DNA of 64,000 nt, from assembly GCF_030758935.1 (NCBI RefSeq), contig NZ_CP132333.1, positions 3,596,992-3,660,991 on the forward strand, given 5' to 3'. Each line of letters begins with the position of its first letter. Within the stretch, counting starts at the first letter, position 1. This document shows, in pieces, positions 40,129-48,918 of this stretch. This DNA is from Geothrix sp. PMB-07. Lineage in GTDB: Bacteria; Acidobacteriota; Holophagae; Holophagales; Holophagaceae. Under the pieces are notes generated by a model, which ran no database searches, was not told the origin of the DNA, and saw nothing but the letters and a program-made list of their open reading frames with translations. Position numbers and translations under genes: made by a program.

Positions 40129-40983
40129 TCACCGGAAGACCTCCGCATGGTCCCTCAGGTACTGCCGCAGGGGAATGGGGCTTCGCCCCAGGATCCGCCC
40201 CACGTCCTCGCTGACCGGGGCGTGGCGACCCCGGGCGAAGTCCTCGCCCAGCAGGGCGAGGTCCCGCGCCAGCCAGGCGGGATAGCCCTGCTGCGCGAGG
40301 GCGCTGGACAGCGCATCGCCGGGCAGGTCCTGATAGCCGATGGTTCGGCCCAGAAGGGTGCCGAGGCTGGCCGCCACGTTCTCGAAGCTGAGCGCCTCCG
40401 GCCCCGTCAGGTGGTAGGTGGCGCCCGCATGGCCCTCCTCCAGGAGGCAGGCCATGGCCACCGCCGCGATGTCCCGGGCGTCCACCATGGCGATCCGCCC
40501 CTGGCCTGCGTTGCCGAAGAGGGCGCCCAGGCTGCGGATGACTCCGGCCTGGGCGGCCAGGTTGTCCATGAAGTAGGCGGGCCGGAGGATCGCATGGCCC
40601 AGACCCGACGTCCGGAGGTGGGCCTCGGCCGCGGCGTGGGCGCGGGCTTGCGAGATGGGCGACTCCCCCTCGGCTCCGGCGCCGGAAAGCAGCACCACCT
40701 GCGCCACGCCAGCCTTGCGGGCCAGATCGATCACCTCGGCTTTCCGTTCTGCCTCGTCTTCACGCGGAGGTGTGAGCAGGAAGAGGCGGGAGATGCCAGA
40801 GAGCGCCTCCCGCAGGGTGGCGGGCCGATCCAGGTCCCCCAGGACGGGGATCGCGCCTTGGCGGGAGACGATTTCGGCGGCTTCGGCGCTGCGCACCGTG
40901 GCCCGCACGGGTCGGCCGGAAGCCACCAGCAGGGGAAGGAGGGCCCGGCCGACCTTGCCGGTGCCTCCGAACACGAGCAGCAT
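40129..40983 (-). CDS. NmrA-like NAD(P)-binding protein (atypical SDR)
   Basis: A 284-residue Rossmann protein: FGGTGKVGRALLPLLVASG nucleotide loop, VVLLSGAGAEG, and RPAYFMDNLAAQ in the substrate region. The catalytic YxxxK of true SDRs is not evident, as in NmrA/QOR2-type redox sensors and quinone reductases. Six bases before the sigma factor gene and nine after the DGPF gene, so one operon. Confidence 0.85.
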   Translation of the reverse strand: MLLVFGGTGKVGRALLPLLVASGRPVRATVRSAEAAEIVSRQGAIPVLGDLDRPATLREALSGISRLFLLTPPREDEAERKAEVIDLARKAGVAQVVLLSGAGAEGESPISQARAHAAAEAHLRTSGLGHAILRPAYFMDNLAAQAGVIRSLGALFGNAGQGRIAMVDARDIAAVAMACLLEEGHAGATYHLTGPEALSFENVAASLGTLLGRTIGYQDLPGDALSSALAQQGYPAWLARDLALLGEDFARGRHAPVSEDVGRILGRSPIPLRQYLRDHAEVFR

Positions 40984-40991
40984 GGCCGGCC

Positions 40992-41345
40992 TCAGAGGTT
41001 CAGCTGGAGGACCGGCCGCACCTCCACGGCGCCGCCATGCTCCAGGATGGGGCAGCCCTTGGCCAGGGCCGCCGCCCCGGCGATGTCCTCGGCCTCCACC
41101 ACCAGGTAGCCGCCCACCACATCCTTTTCGGGATAGGGGCCATCGGTGATGCTGCGTTCAGATCCCCTCACCACAGCCCCCTTTCGGTCCAGGGGCTGGC
41201 CGGGGTTCCGCAGGTGTCCCTGGGCCCCCAGCTCCTTGATCCAAGTCATCCACTTCTGCAGGGTGGCCTGGGCCTGCTCGGGCGAGCGCCTGGACTGGTT
41301 CTGGGCTGCCTCATCGGCGCGGAAGAGAAAGACGAATTCGCTCAT
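40992..41345 (-). CDS. DGPF/YCII-domain protein
   Basis: A 117-residue protein of the YCII-related DGPF family (FVFLFRADEAAQ; the name motif DGPYPEKD; GGYLVVEAEDIAGAAALAKGCP). Function unproven; genetically tied to ECF42 sigma factors. Start chosen at the ATG 41345 (MSEFVFLFR), with GGAGG upstream, not the longer frame to 41423. Confidence 0.85.
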   Translation of the reverse strand: MSEFVFLFRADEAAQNQSRRSPEQAQATLQKWMTWIKELGAQGHLRNPGQPLDRKGAVVRGSERSITDGPYPEKDVVGGYLVVEAEDIAGAAALAKGCPILEHGGAVEVRPVLQLNL

Positions 41346-41753
41346 GGTGCCTCCATGGCCCGGGTCAGGTGGGCCTTCCTGCTTTCTACGGGCGGCCGGG
41401 GTTGCGTCGGACTTTTTTTTCAATGCGATATCAGAGGAAGAACATGTTCGGGCAGCTGCTTCGGCAGATCCGAAACCTGGGCGTGAACTCCGAACAAGCC
41501 TTGCGTGAGCGCGGCGCCCCCAGACGAACTGTTTCTCCGCTCATGGCTCCTCAGCTTCCCAAAAAAAGGCATGACCTAGGTAGCAGGGTTCTCCAGATTC
41601 CAGAATTCAGATCTGCATTTCAGAATCAGCCAACCCGGTCAAAAGACGCATTAGTATTGTTTGTTTTTAAATAAACGAAATAAACAATTTATTTTGTGAC
41701 GCTTCACCGACCTCCGCGGCACCTCCGTTGCCTTGACCTCCGCGGAGGTTTTC
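41346..41753. other. Intergenic region with an AT-rich stretch before the beta-helix lipoprotein gene
   Basis: About 400 bases. A short frame (41369-41674) has no good ribosome-binding site or recognisable protein character. From about 41610 to 41700 the sequence is AT-rich, with ATTGTTT ... AAACAAT and AATAAACAA (41679-41687), the same nonamer as before the M4 protease gene. Confidence 0.55.
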
Positions 41754-43727
41754 ATGGACGCAGCGAGGAAAGGTACCCGGCTCCACGCCATTCAAGGAAT
41801 GACCCTGGCTGGAATGATGGTTTTGAGCGCCTGCGGAGGAAGCAGCACGGGCTCCTCTGGGGGAAGCAAGCCGGTTGAGGCGCCGCCTCCGCCGCCCGCC
41901 AGCCCGGTGACCGTGACCCTCCAGGGGGCCCCGGCAGACATCAATGTTGGCGAGACGTTGCCGGTCACCGCCCAGGTCCTGGGATCAGCCACCACCGCAG
42001 TCAGTTGGACCGTGGACGGCATCCAGAACGGCAATGGCGATGTCGGCACCATCACCGGCAGCGGCAACACGGTCACGTACGTGGCTCCCGCCACAGAGGG
42101 CAACCATGTGGTGGCCGCCACCAGCATCGCGGAGCCCAGCAAGTCAGCCCGTGGCCAGGTGGGCATCCACCGCTCCAAGGTCTCCTCGATAACCGTCGGC
42201 CCGACCAGCTGGACTCTGGACACGGGCACGCAGAAGCAGTTCACTGCGACCGTCACGGGGACGGGGAACTACGACGCCACCCTCACGTGGTCGGCCAAGC
42301 TGGGCACCATTTCCAGCACGGGCCTCTACACCGCCCCAGCGGCCAGCGGCACGGACGTGGTGACCGCCACCAGCGTGCAGGATCCGACCAAGACAGCCGC
42401 CGCCAGCGTCACCGTGGCGAGCGTTTCAACCATCAGCGCCGTTTCCGTGAGCCCCGCCTCCCTGACCTTGAACGTGGGTGTCCAGAAGCAATTCACCGCC
42501 GCGGTCGCAGGCACCGGGACCTACAACTCCGCGGTCACCTGGTCCTCCCAGCGCGGCAGCATCACCAGCACGGGCCTCTACACCGCTCCGTCCACGGGCG
42601 GCGCGGACGTGGTGACGGCCATGAGCGCGCAGGACGGCACCAAGGCCGGAACTGCCAGCATCACGGTAACGGCTTCAGCCTCCACGCCCGCCGGCACGAG
42701 CGTCAAGACCTATGGCGCGAAGGGCGACGGACTGACCGATGACACACTGGCCATCCAGAACACGATCCGCGCCATTGCTTCCGGCGGAACAGTGCTCGTG
42801 CCCGCCGGCACCTACATGATCAATGCCTCCCGGGACAACGATGCCGGCATCATCCTCAAGAGCAACATGACCCTGTTCCTTGATGCCGGCGCTGTCCTGA
42901 AATGCATCACCAACTCTGGCACTCAGGGCGATGTGGTCAGGGTGCGCGGGGTCTCCAACGTCACCATTTCCGGTTCCGGCACCGTGCAGGGCGACCGCGC
43001 CACGCACACCGGCCCCGCCTCCGAAGGGTTCATGTGCATCTCCATCAACACGGCCAGCAACATCACCGTGTCCGGCGTGACATGCCGAGACTCCTGGTCG
43101 GATGGCATCTACGTGTCCGATGACTGCTCCAACATCACCGTGTCCAGCGTGGTCTGCGACAACAACCGGCGCCAGGGGATGTCAATCACCAGCGTCAAGG
43201 GAATGCTGGTTCAGAACTCCACGTTCTCCAACACCCACGGGACCAACCCGCAGTGCGGCATCGACATCGAACCCAATGCCGGGCAGGCCTGCTACGACGT
43301 CCACGTCACCGGCTGCACGTTCTTCGGCAACGTCGGCGGCGGATTCCAGCAGGGGGCCAGCGATGCGGACTACACCTACACCTTCACAACCGGAACCATT
43401 CTCGAGAACTGCGAGTTCTACGGGAACGGCGGCGCGGGCTACCACGACGGCGGCATTGCGTTCTCGGACTGCGACAACAACATCATCCGGAATAACAACA
43501 TCCACAACAACCTGGATGGCGGGATCAAGATCTACCAGCACGCGACCAATGTCACCGTCACGGGCAACACCGTTGTCAACAACACGGGCTGGGGAGTCTC
43601 CCTTTCCTCCTGCAGCGGTTCGGTGGTCACGGGCAACACCGTGACCGGTAACAGCGGAACCGGCTTCTCCCTCGACAGCTCGCCGGGGACGTACACACCC
43701 AACACCGTGAACGGCAACGGGAAGTAG
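41754..43727 (+). CDS. Exported Ig-like/pectate-lyase-3 beta-helix lipoprotein
   Basis: A 657-residue protein with a lipoprotein signal (MTLAGMMVLSACGGSS, lipobox Cys), a Pro/Ser linker, three Ig-like repeats (about residues 45-315, each ending in GLYTAP-type or similar strands) and a pectate-lyase-3 start (TYGAKGDGLTDDTLAIQNTI) leading into a right-handed parallel beta-helix with many NN/GN turns (NNIIRNNNIHNN; VTGNTVVNNTG). Likely a polysaccharide-binding or -cleaving surface protein. Start set at the ATG six bases after CGGAGG. It is the intact paralogue of the gene broken by the IS3 element, with one fewer Ig repeat. Confidence 0.88.
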   Translation: MDAARKGTRLHAIQGMTLAGMMVLSACGGSSTGSSGGSKPVEAPPPPPASPVTVTLQGAPADINVGETLPVTAQVLGSATTAVSWTVDGIQNGNGDVGTITGSGNTVTYVAPATEGNHVVAATSIAEPSKSARGQVGIHRSKVSSITVGPTSWTLDTGTQKQFTATVTGTGNYDATLTWSAKLGTISSTGLYTAPAASGTDVVTATSVQDPTKTAAASVTVASVSTISAVSVSPASLTLNVGVQKQFTAAVAGTGTYNSAVTWSSQRGSITSTGLYTAPSTGGADVVTAMSAQDGTKAGTASITVTASASTPAGTSVKTYGAKGDGLTDDTLAIQNTIRAIASGGTVLVPAGTYMINASRDNDAGIILKSNMTLFLDAGAVLKCITNSGTQGDVVRVRGVSNVTISGSGTVQGDRATHTGPASEGFMCISINTASNITVSGVTCRDSWSDGIYVSDDCSNITVSSVVCDNNRRQGMSITSVKGMLVQNSTFSNTHGTNPQCGIDIEPNAGQACYDVHVTGCTFFGNVGGGFQQGASDADYTYTFTTGTILENCEFYGNGGAGYHDGGIAFSDCDNNIIRNNNIHNNLDGGIKIYQHATNVTVTGNTVVNNTGWGVSLSSCSGSVVTGNTVTGNSGTGFSLDSSPGTYTPNTVNGNGK

Positions 43728-43926
43728 TCCCGAATGTCCTGAACCAACCAGCGTTGAACGGCGAAGGGCGCGGAGCTTTCCGTGCCCTTCGTGCATGGAA
43801 AGGCCGAAGCGGCTTTGAATCGCCCTCCCCGACGAGACCAACGGAGGCCGGCGAACCGGAACCTCGTGGGCCTGAAAATCACCAGCCTCTGCTACTGTCG
43901 GTCGGAATCCCCAACCCGGAGGCACC

Positions 43927-44607
43927 ATGAAGCCGAACCTTGTTTTACCCTTGCTCGCCCTGGCGGCGATGACCGTCGCGGCCCAGCAGCCCGCTCCCGC
44001 CGCGACCGCCGCGCCTGCGGCGACCCCCGCCCCGGCACCCCGCCCTGCCGCCAGCCCCAAGGCCCAGGCCGCCACCCAGGTGGCGGGCAAGTGGGCTGAG
44101 CCCAAACCCGGCGCCGCCCCCCGCTATCAGGACGGCAAGTGGATCACCGTGGACTACAGCGCCCCGATCCTGCGTGGTCGGGCCGACATCTTCGGCAAGG
44201 GCGCCGAGTACGGCAAGGCCGTGTCCAGCGGCGACCCCGTGTGGCGGGCGGGCGCCAACCAGACCACCCGTTTCAAGACGGAAGTGCCGCTCGTCATCGG
44301 GGGCAAGAACGTCGCCGCTGGCGAATACAGCCTCTTCGTCGAGCTGAAGGAAGGGGCCTGGACCTTCATCCTCTCCTCCCAGCCCGCCCTCACCAAGTGG
44401 GACGCCAACGAAAAGAAGGCCACCTGGGGCGCCACCAACTACGATCCGAAGTTCGATGTGGTGCGCGTGCCTATGAAGCTGGCCAAGGGGCACCTCTCCC
44501 TGGACCAGCTCACCTTCTCCTTCGTGAACATGACCCAGCAGGGCGGCAGCCTGGCCCTGGCCTGGGACACGCAGAACGCCAGCGTCGACTTCAAGGTCGC
44601 TCAGTAG
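43927..44607 (+). CDS. Exported DUF2911 protein
   Basis: A 226-residue protein: signal peptide (residues 1-19), an Ala/Pro-rich linker (20-47) and a DUF2911 domain (VDYSAPILRGRADIFG; NQTTRFKTEVPLVIGGK; AGEYSLFVEL). Function of the family is unknown. GGAGG precedes the ATG. Single gene, flanked by gaps. Confidence 0.85.
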   Translation: MKPNLVLPLLALAAMTVAAQQPAPAATAAPAATPAPAPRPAASPKAQAATQVAGKWAEPKPGAAPRYQDGKWITVDYSAPILRGRADIFGKGAEYGKAVSSGDPVWRAGANQTTRFKTEVPLVIGGKNVAAGEYSLFVELKEGAWTFILSSQPALTKWDANEKKATWGATNYDPKFDVVRVPMKLAKGHLSLDQLTFSFVNMTQQGGSLALAWDTQNASVDFKVAQ

Positions 44608-44889
44608 CACACGGGGTTCCTGAGTCCCTGGGCTCCGCCCCCGTGGGCGGATGGCAGCCAGGGCCCAGGACCACCCGGCCGAGGCTTCGACTGGCGCCCC
44701 ACCCTGGGGAGCCGGGCGGAGCCCTGCCCGAAAGGAAGCGGGTTTGGAATTATTACTTAATTGATTTAGTTATAATTTTCCCGCCATCATGATTTTTTCA
44801 TTCAAAAATAAGCATTGAAAAAGGGCATCAAATTGATTATCTTTTCATCAGACCTCGCGGGGTCGTGACACCGGAATCCTTGCCAGCTC
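44608..44889. other. Gap before the second SAM riboswitch
   Basis: No gene supported. The first half is GC-rich; about 44745-44860 is AT-rich. A promoter candidate lies at 44815-44843. Confidence 0.5.
44815..44843 (+). promoter_or_regulatory. Candidate sigma-70-type promoter of the sulfate assimilation operon
   Basis: TTGAAA (44815-44820), 17-base spacer, TATCTT (44838-44843). It would start transcription about 40 bases before the riboswitch. Confidence 0.4.
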
Positions 44890-44891
44890 CA

Positions 44892-45000
44892 TAGCGCGCT
44901 ATCCAGAAAGGTGGAGGGACGGGCCCTGTGAAACCTTGGCAACCTGCGAAAGCAAGGTGCCAATTCCTGCCGACGGTTCCCGCCGTCGGATAGATGCCGA
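44892..45000 (+). promoter_or_regulatory. SAM-I (S-box) riboswitch of the sulfate assimilation operon
   Basis: S-box core: GCTATCCAGAAAGGTGGAGG, CCCTGTGAAACCTTGGCAAC, AGGTGCCAATTCCTGCC, closing GATAG pairing with CTATC. Followed by an intrinsic terminator, so SAM binding should stop transcription. Core almost identical to the copy before metY. Confidence 0.95.
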
Positions 45001-45023
45001 GCTGTCCACATCGACAGACGCAC

Positions 45024-45059
45024 AGAGGGGCCCGAACACATCGGGCCCCTCTGATTTTT
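45024..45059 (+). terminator. Riboswitch-controlled terminator
   Basis: AGAGGGGCCCGA / TCGGGCCCCTCT perfect stem with loop ACACA, then GATTTTT; lies 24 bases after the aptamer and 60 before cobA. Confidence 0.9.
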
Positions 45060-45118
45060 GGATCGCGCCGGAGCGTCAAGGCCTCCAGGCCCTGACCCCC
45101 TACCACCCAGGAACCTTC

Positions 45119-45976
45119 ATGCCGCACCCATCCGCACCCGAGACCCAGCCCGGCTTCGTCAGCCTGGTAGGAGCCGGTCCCGGCTCGCCGGACCTCATCA
45201 CCCTGCGCGGCCTCCGGGCCCTGGAAGCGGCTGACGTCATCCTCTTCGACGCCCTGCTGGAGCCGGATTTCAGGGCCTTCTTCCCGGAAAAGGCCCTGGC
45301 CATCCCCGCTGGCAAACGCTGCGGCGGCCTGGGCATGACCCAGGAACGCATCCACGAGCTGCTCCTCTGGCACGCCCAGGCGGGCCGTCGCGTGGTGCGG
45401 CTCAAGGGCGGCGATCCCTTCATCTTCGGGCGCGGCGGCGAAGAAGCCCGGGCCCTGGCCGAAGCTGGCATCCCCTTCGAGGTGATCCCCGGCGTCAGCG
45501 CCCTCCAGGGCGCTGCGGCGGCCTCGGGCATCCCCCTCACCCACCGGGGCGTGTCCCGGGAGATCCGCATCCTCGAAGGCCACCACCTGCTGGAATCCAC
45601 CACCGATTGGGCCGAGCTGGCCCACACCGAAGCCACCCTGGCCATCTTCATGGGCACGCGATCGCTGCAGGCCGTGGCCCAGCGGCTGCTGGAGCACGGG
45701 GCCTCCCCGGACCTGCCCGTCGCCCTGGTGGAACGGGCCTTTTGCGAAGGCCAGAGCACCACCCTCTCCAACCTGCGCCTCGCCGCCGAGGGGCATGTCC
45801 GCGCCCACACCAAGGGCCCGGGGCTTGTCTACCTGGGCGCCGCCATCCGGCACCGCGCCCTCTCCCTTCCCGCCGATGCCTTCCACACGGAGACCCATGA
45901 CCCTGCTGCCGCTCTTTCTCGATCTCAAGGAGAAGCAGGTGCTTCTCGTGGGGGGCGGGAGCGTCGCGCAGGCTAA
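45119..45976 (+). CDS. cobA: Uroporphyrinogen-III C-methyltransferase
   Basis: A 285-residue SUMT that methylates uroporphyrinogen III at C2 and C7 to precorrin-2 with SAM. Seen: VSLVGAGPGSPDLITLRGL, VVRLKGGDPFIFGRGGEEA and the PGVSALQGAAAASGIPLTHR region. First gene after the SAM riboswitch; supplies siroheme for the sulfite reductase downstream. The last 25 residues overlap the next gene by 80 bases and look unlike the family. Start at the ATG after AGGAA. Confidence 0.92.
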   Translation: MPHPSAPETQPGFVSLVGAGPGSPDLITLRGLRALEAADVILFDALLEPDFRAFFPEKALAIPAGKRCGGLGMTQERIHELLLWHAQAGRRVVRLKGGDPFIFGRGGEEARALAEAGIPFEVIPGVSALQGAAAASGIPLTHRGVSREIRILEGHHLLESTTDWAELAHTEATLAIFMGTRSLQAVAQRLLEHGASPDLPVALVERAFCEGQSTTLSNLRLAAEGHVRAHTKGPGLVYLGAAIRHRALSLPADAFHTETHDPAAALSRSQGEAGASRGGRERRAG

Positions 45977-46493
45977 GCTCCGGTCGCTGTTGCCGACCGG
46001 CGTCACCCTCCGTGCCGTGGCCACCCGCTTCTCTGCCGACTTCCGCCTGGAAGCCGAAGGCCACCCCGTGCACCTGCTGGAAAGACCTTTCGAAGCTGGC
46101 GATCTGGACGGCACCCACCTCGTGGTATCTGCCACCAACGATCCAGAGGCCAACGCCCGCATCGCCAGCCAGGCCCGCCAGCGGGGCATCTGGATCAACG
46201 CCGTGGACGATCCCCCCTCCTGCGATGCCCTCTTCGCCAGCACCCTCCGCCGGGGCCCCTGGACCCTGGCCATCTCCACCGAAGGCGCCTTCGCCGGCCT
46301 GTCCCGCGCCCTCCGCCTCGCCCTGGAAGACCTCATCCCCGACGATCCCGACCTGCAAGCTCTCGTCGATCTCCGCCAGCAGGCCCGCCGTCTCCCCCCC
46401 GAGGTTCGCAGCCGGGCGCTCCAGAAACTGCTCGCCGATTTCCGCACCGCCTACTTCCCCTCGCCCCGTCCCTCCACCCCGGAGCTGCCATGA
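45897..46493 (+). CDS. Precorrin-2 dehydrogenase / sirohydrochlorin ferrochelatase
   Basis: A 198-residue Met8/CysG-N protein: LPLFLDLKEKQVLLVGGGSVA NAD-binding loop, VVSATNDPEAN and NAVDDPPSCDALFAS, which carries the catalytic Asp. It oxidises precorrin-2 and inserts iron to make siroheme. E. coli fuses this to SUMT as CysG; here the two are separate, overlapping genes. Stop overlaps the sulfite reductase start by four bases. Confidence 0.9.
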   Translation: MTLLPLFLDLKEKQVLLVGGGSVAQAKLRSLLPTGVTLRAVATRFSADFRLEAEGHPVHLLERPFEAGDLDGTHLVVSATNDPEANARIASQARQRGIWINAVDDPPSCDALFASTLRRGPWTLAISTEGAFAGLSRALRLALEDLIPDDPDLQALVDLRQQARRLPPEVRSRALQKLLADFRTAYFPSPRPSTPELP

Positions 46494-48151
46494 GCACCCC
46501 GTCTGCCGAGCATCCTGTTGAAGCCCTCAAGCGCGAATCGCGGCACCTGCGTGGCACCCTGGCCGAAGAACTGGCCGGTGAGGCCGAAGGCTTCAGCAAG
46601 GATTCGGAAACCCTGCTGAAGTTCCACGGCCTCTACCAGCAGAAGAACCGCGACAAGGCGCCCGAGACTCCCAAGCACCCCGTGCTCATGGTGCGGGGGC
46701 GCATCCCCGGCGGCCGTCTGGAGGCATCCCAGTACCTGGCCTGGGATCGCATCGCCGACATCTTCGCCGATGGCAGCCTGCGCATCACGACGCGCCAGAG
46801 CCTCGAACTGCATGGCGTGGTGAAGGGCGATGCGAAGGCCGTGTTGCAGGGCCTCCACGCGGCGCTGCAAACCACCCAGGGCGCCTGCGGCGACGTGGTG
46901 CGCAACGTCACCCAGGCCCCCAACCCCTGGGGTCGCGCCGATCTGGCCCAGCTCGACGCCGTGGCCCTGCAGCTCTCCAACCATTTCCGGGCCCACGCCA
47001 AGGCCTACGCCGAAGTGTGGCTGGATGGCGAAAAGGTGGACACGGCCTCTGAATCCGAGCCCGTGCTGGGCGACACCTACCTGCCCCGCAAGTTCAAGAT
47101 CTCCGTCACCGCGGCGGGCGAGAACGCGGTGGACGTCTACACCAACGATCTGGCCTTCGCCGCCACGTTCAAGGATGGCGCCGAGGGAACCATCGACGGC
47201 TACTTCGTGCTGGCCGGCGGTGGCATGGGCATGACCCACAACGACGCCACCACCTTCCCCCGTCTGGCCGATCTGCTGGGCTGGATTCCCGCGGACGCCG
47301 CGTTGAAGGTGGCCGAGGCCGTGGTGGGCGTCCACCGCGATCACGGCAACCGCGGGGATCGGCGCCGGGCACGGCTCAAGTACGTCGTCGCCCAAAAGGG
47401 CCTGGCCTGGCTGCGCGCCGAAGTGGAAGCCCGCGCGGGCTTGATCTTCACCGACCGTGACCTGCCACCCTGGCGCACAACCTCCACCCTGGGCTGGCTC
47501 CCCCGCACCGATGGAACGTGGGCCCTGGGCCTGCACACCCTCTCGGGCCGCGTGGCCGGGCCGCTCAAGGCCGCGTTGCGGGAGTTGGTCGAGCGCTTCC
47601 AGCTGGGCGTGCAGTTCACACCCGATCAGGACGCCATCCTCATCGGCATCCCCGAGGCGGCCAAGGACGAAGTGGCTGCCTTCTTCCAGGCGCGCGGCCT
47701 CGGCATCCACAGCCCCGCGCCCCTCTTCGACCGGGCCCTGGCCTGCGTGGCCCTGCCCTACTGCGGCCTGGCCATCACCGAAGCGGAGCGGGCCCTGCCC
47801 GAGCTGCTGGAGGTGATCCAAACCCGACTGGAAGATCACGGCCTGGCGGATCGCGCGCCGGTGTTCCGCGTCGCCGGCTGCGCCAACGGCTGCTCCCGGC
47901 CCTATGCCGCCGAGTTCGCCCTGGTCGGCCAAACCCCCGGCAAGTACGCCCTCTACCTCGGAGGCCATGTGGAAGGCACTCGGATGGCTCAGGAAGTCCT
48001 TCAGAAAGTGTCCATCGAGGCCCTGGGGCCCGTGCTCGACGAGCTCTTCACCCTCTGGAAGGCCGAGGGCCAGGCCGGGGAAAGGCTCGGCGATTTCTCC
48101 ATCCGCTTCGGGCTCGAGGCCTTGAAGCAAAGGTTGGAGGTGCCGCTTTGA
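46490..48151 (+). CDS. Assimilatory sulfite reductase hemoprotein (ferredoxin-type)
   Basis: A 553-residue nitrite/sulfite reductase that reduces sulfite to sulfide with six electrons, using siroheme and a 4Fe-4S cluster. Two half-repeats are seen: LRITTRQSLELHGV with RNVTQAP early, and cluster cysteines in ACVALPYCGLAI and AGCANGCSRPY late. No CysJ flavoprotein gene is nearby, so the electron donor is probably ferredoxin. The assimilatory operon position separates it from nitrite reductase, to which it is also homologous. Confidence 0.9.
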   Translation: MSTPSAEHPVEALKRESRHLRGTLAEELAGEAEGFSKDSETLLKFHGLYQQKNRDKAPETPKHPVLMVRGRIPGGRLEASQYLAWDRIADIFADGSLRITTRQSLELHGVVKGDAKAVLQGLHAALQTTQGACGDVVRNVTQAPNPWGRADLAQLDAVALQLSNHFRAHAKAYAEVWLDGEKVDTASESEPVLGDTYLPRKFKISVTAAGENAVDVYTNDLAFAATFKDGAEGTIDGYFVLAGGGMGMTHNDATTFPRLADLLGWIPADAALKVAEAVVGVHRDHGNRGDRRRARLKYVVAQKGLAWLRAEVEARAGLIFTDRDLPPWRTTSTLGWLPRTDGTWALGLHTLSGRVAGPLKAALRELVERFQLGVQFTPDQDAILIGIPEAAKDEVAAFFQARGLGIHSPAPLFDRALACVALPYCGLAITEAERALPELLEVIQTRLEDHGLADRAPVFRVAGCANGCSRPYAAEFALVGQTPGKYALYLGGHVEGTRMAQEVLQKVSIEALGPVLDELFTLWKAEGQAGERLGDFSIRFGLEALKQRLEVPL

Positions 48152-48918
48152 GCGCGAAGCCCGAACCCAGCAAGCGGCTGGCCCTGCACGAGGTCATGGA
48201 CCTCAACGCCCGGTTCAAGGGCGCCAGCGCGGAACAGGTGCTGGCCTTCGCCGCCGAAACCTTCGGCAATCGCCTGGCCTTTGCCTGCAGCCTGGGCCTG
48301 GAGGATGTGGCCGTCGTCGATCTCCTGTCGCGGCTGCCCCGAGCGCCCCGCATCTTCTTCCTGGACACGGGCCGCCTGAACCCCGAAACCTACGACACCC
48401 TTTCGGCCCTTCGGCGCCGCTACAGCCTGCCCATCGAAACCTACTTCCCCCGCCACGAGGCCGTGGAAGCCTACGTCAACAGCCACGGCCCCAACGCCTT
48501 CTACCAGACGCTGGAGCTGCGGAAGGCCTGCTGCGCCATCCGCAAGCTGGAGCCCCTCTCCCGCGCCCTCACGGGCGCCGATGCCTGGATCACGGGCCTG
48601 CGCAGCGACCAGGCGCCCACGCGCACGGGCCTGGAGCGTTTCGAGATCGACAACGCCCACGGCGGCATCCTCAAGATCAACCCCCTGGCCGACTGGAGTC
48701 TGGAGCAGACCTGGGCTCATGTGCGCCAACACGAGGTGCCCTACAACCGCCTCCACGACCAGGGCTTCCCCAGCATCGGCTGCGCCCCCTGCACCCGCGC
48801 CGTGGGCCCCGGCGAAGACATCCGCGCCGGCCGCTGGTGGTGGGAAACCCCCGAGCACAAGGAATGCGGCCTGCACGCCAAAGATCCCTCACCGAAGACC
48901 CCTCAGGAAACCCGATGA
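48148..48918 (+). CDS. cysH: Adenylylsulfate (APS) reductase, 4Fe-4S type
   Basis: A 256-residue CysH-family enzyme reducing APS to sulfite. The extra cysteines that mark the iron-sulfur APS type are present: Cys128-Cys129 (KACCAIRK) and Cys212/Cys215 (IGCAPC). The catalytic C-terminal Cys240 is in KECGLH. Start is TTG at 48148, supported by GGAGG seven bases before and by four-base overlap with the preceding stop; no better ATG exists. Lack of an APS kinase in the operon agrees with direct APS use. Confidence 0.9.
   Translation: MSAKPEPSKRLALHEVMDLNARFKGASAEQVLAFAAETFGNRLAFACSLGLEDVAVVDLLSRLPRAPRIFFLDTGRLNPETYDTLSALRRRYSLPIETYFPRHEAVEAYVNSHGPNAFYQTLELRKACCAIRKLEPLSRALTGADAWITGLRSDQAPTRTGLERFEIDNAHGGILKINPLADWSLEQTWAHVRQHEVPYNRLHDQGFPSIGCAPCTRAVGPGEDIRAGRWWWETPEHKECGLHAKDPSPKTPQETR

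Noticed and set aside
41369-41674. 101-codon frame upstream of the beta-helix lipoprotein
   Set aside because: Poor initiation context, no protein-like features, crosses the AT-rich regulatory stretch.
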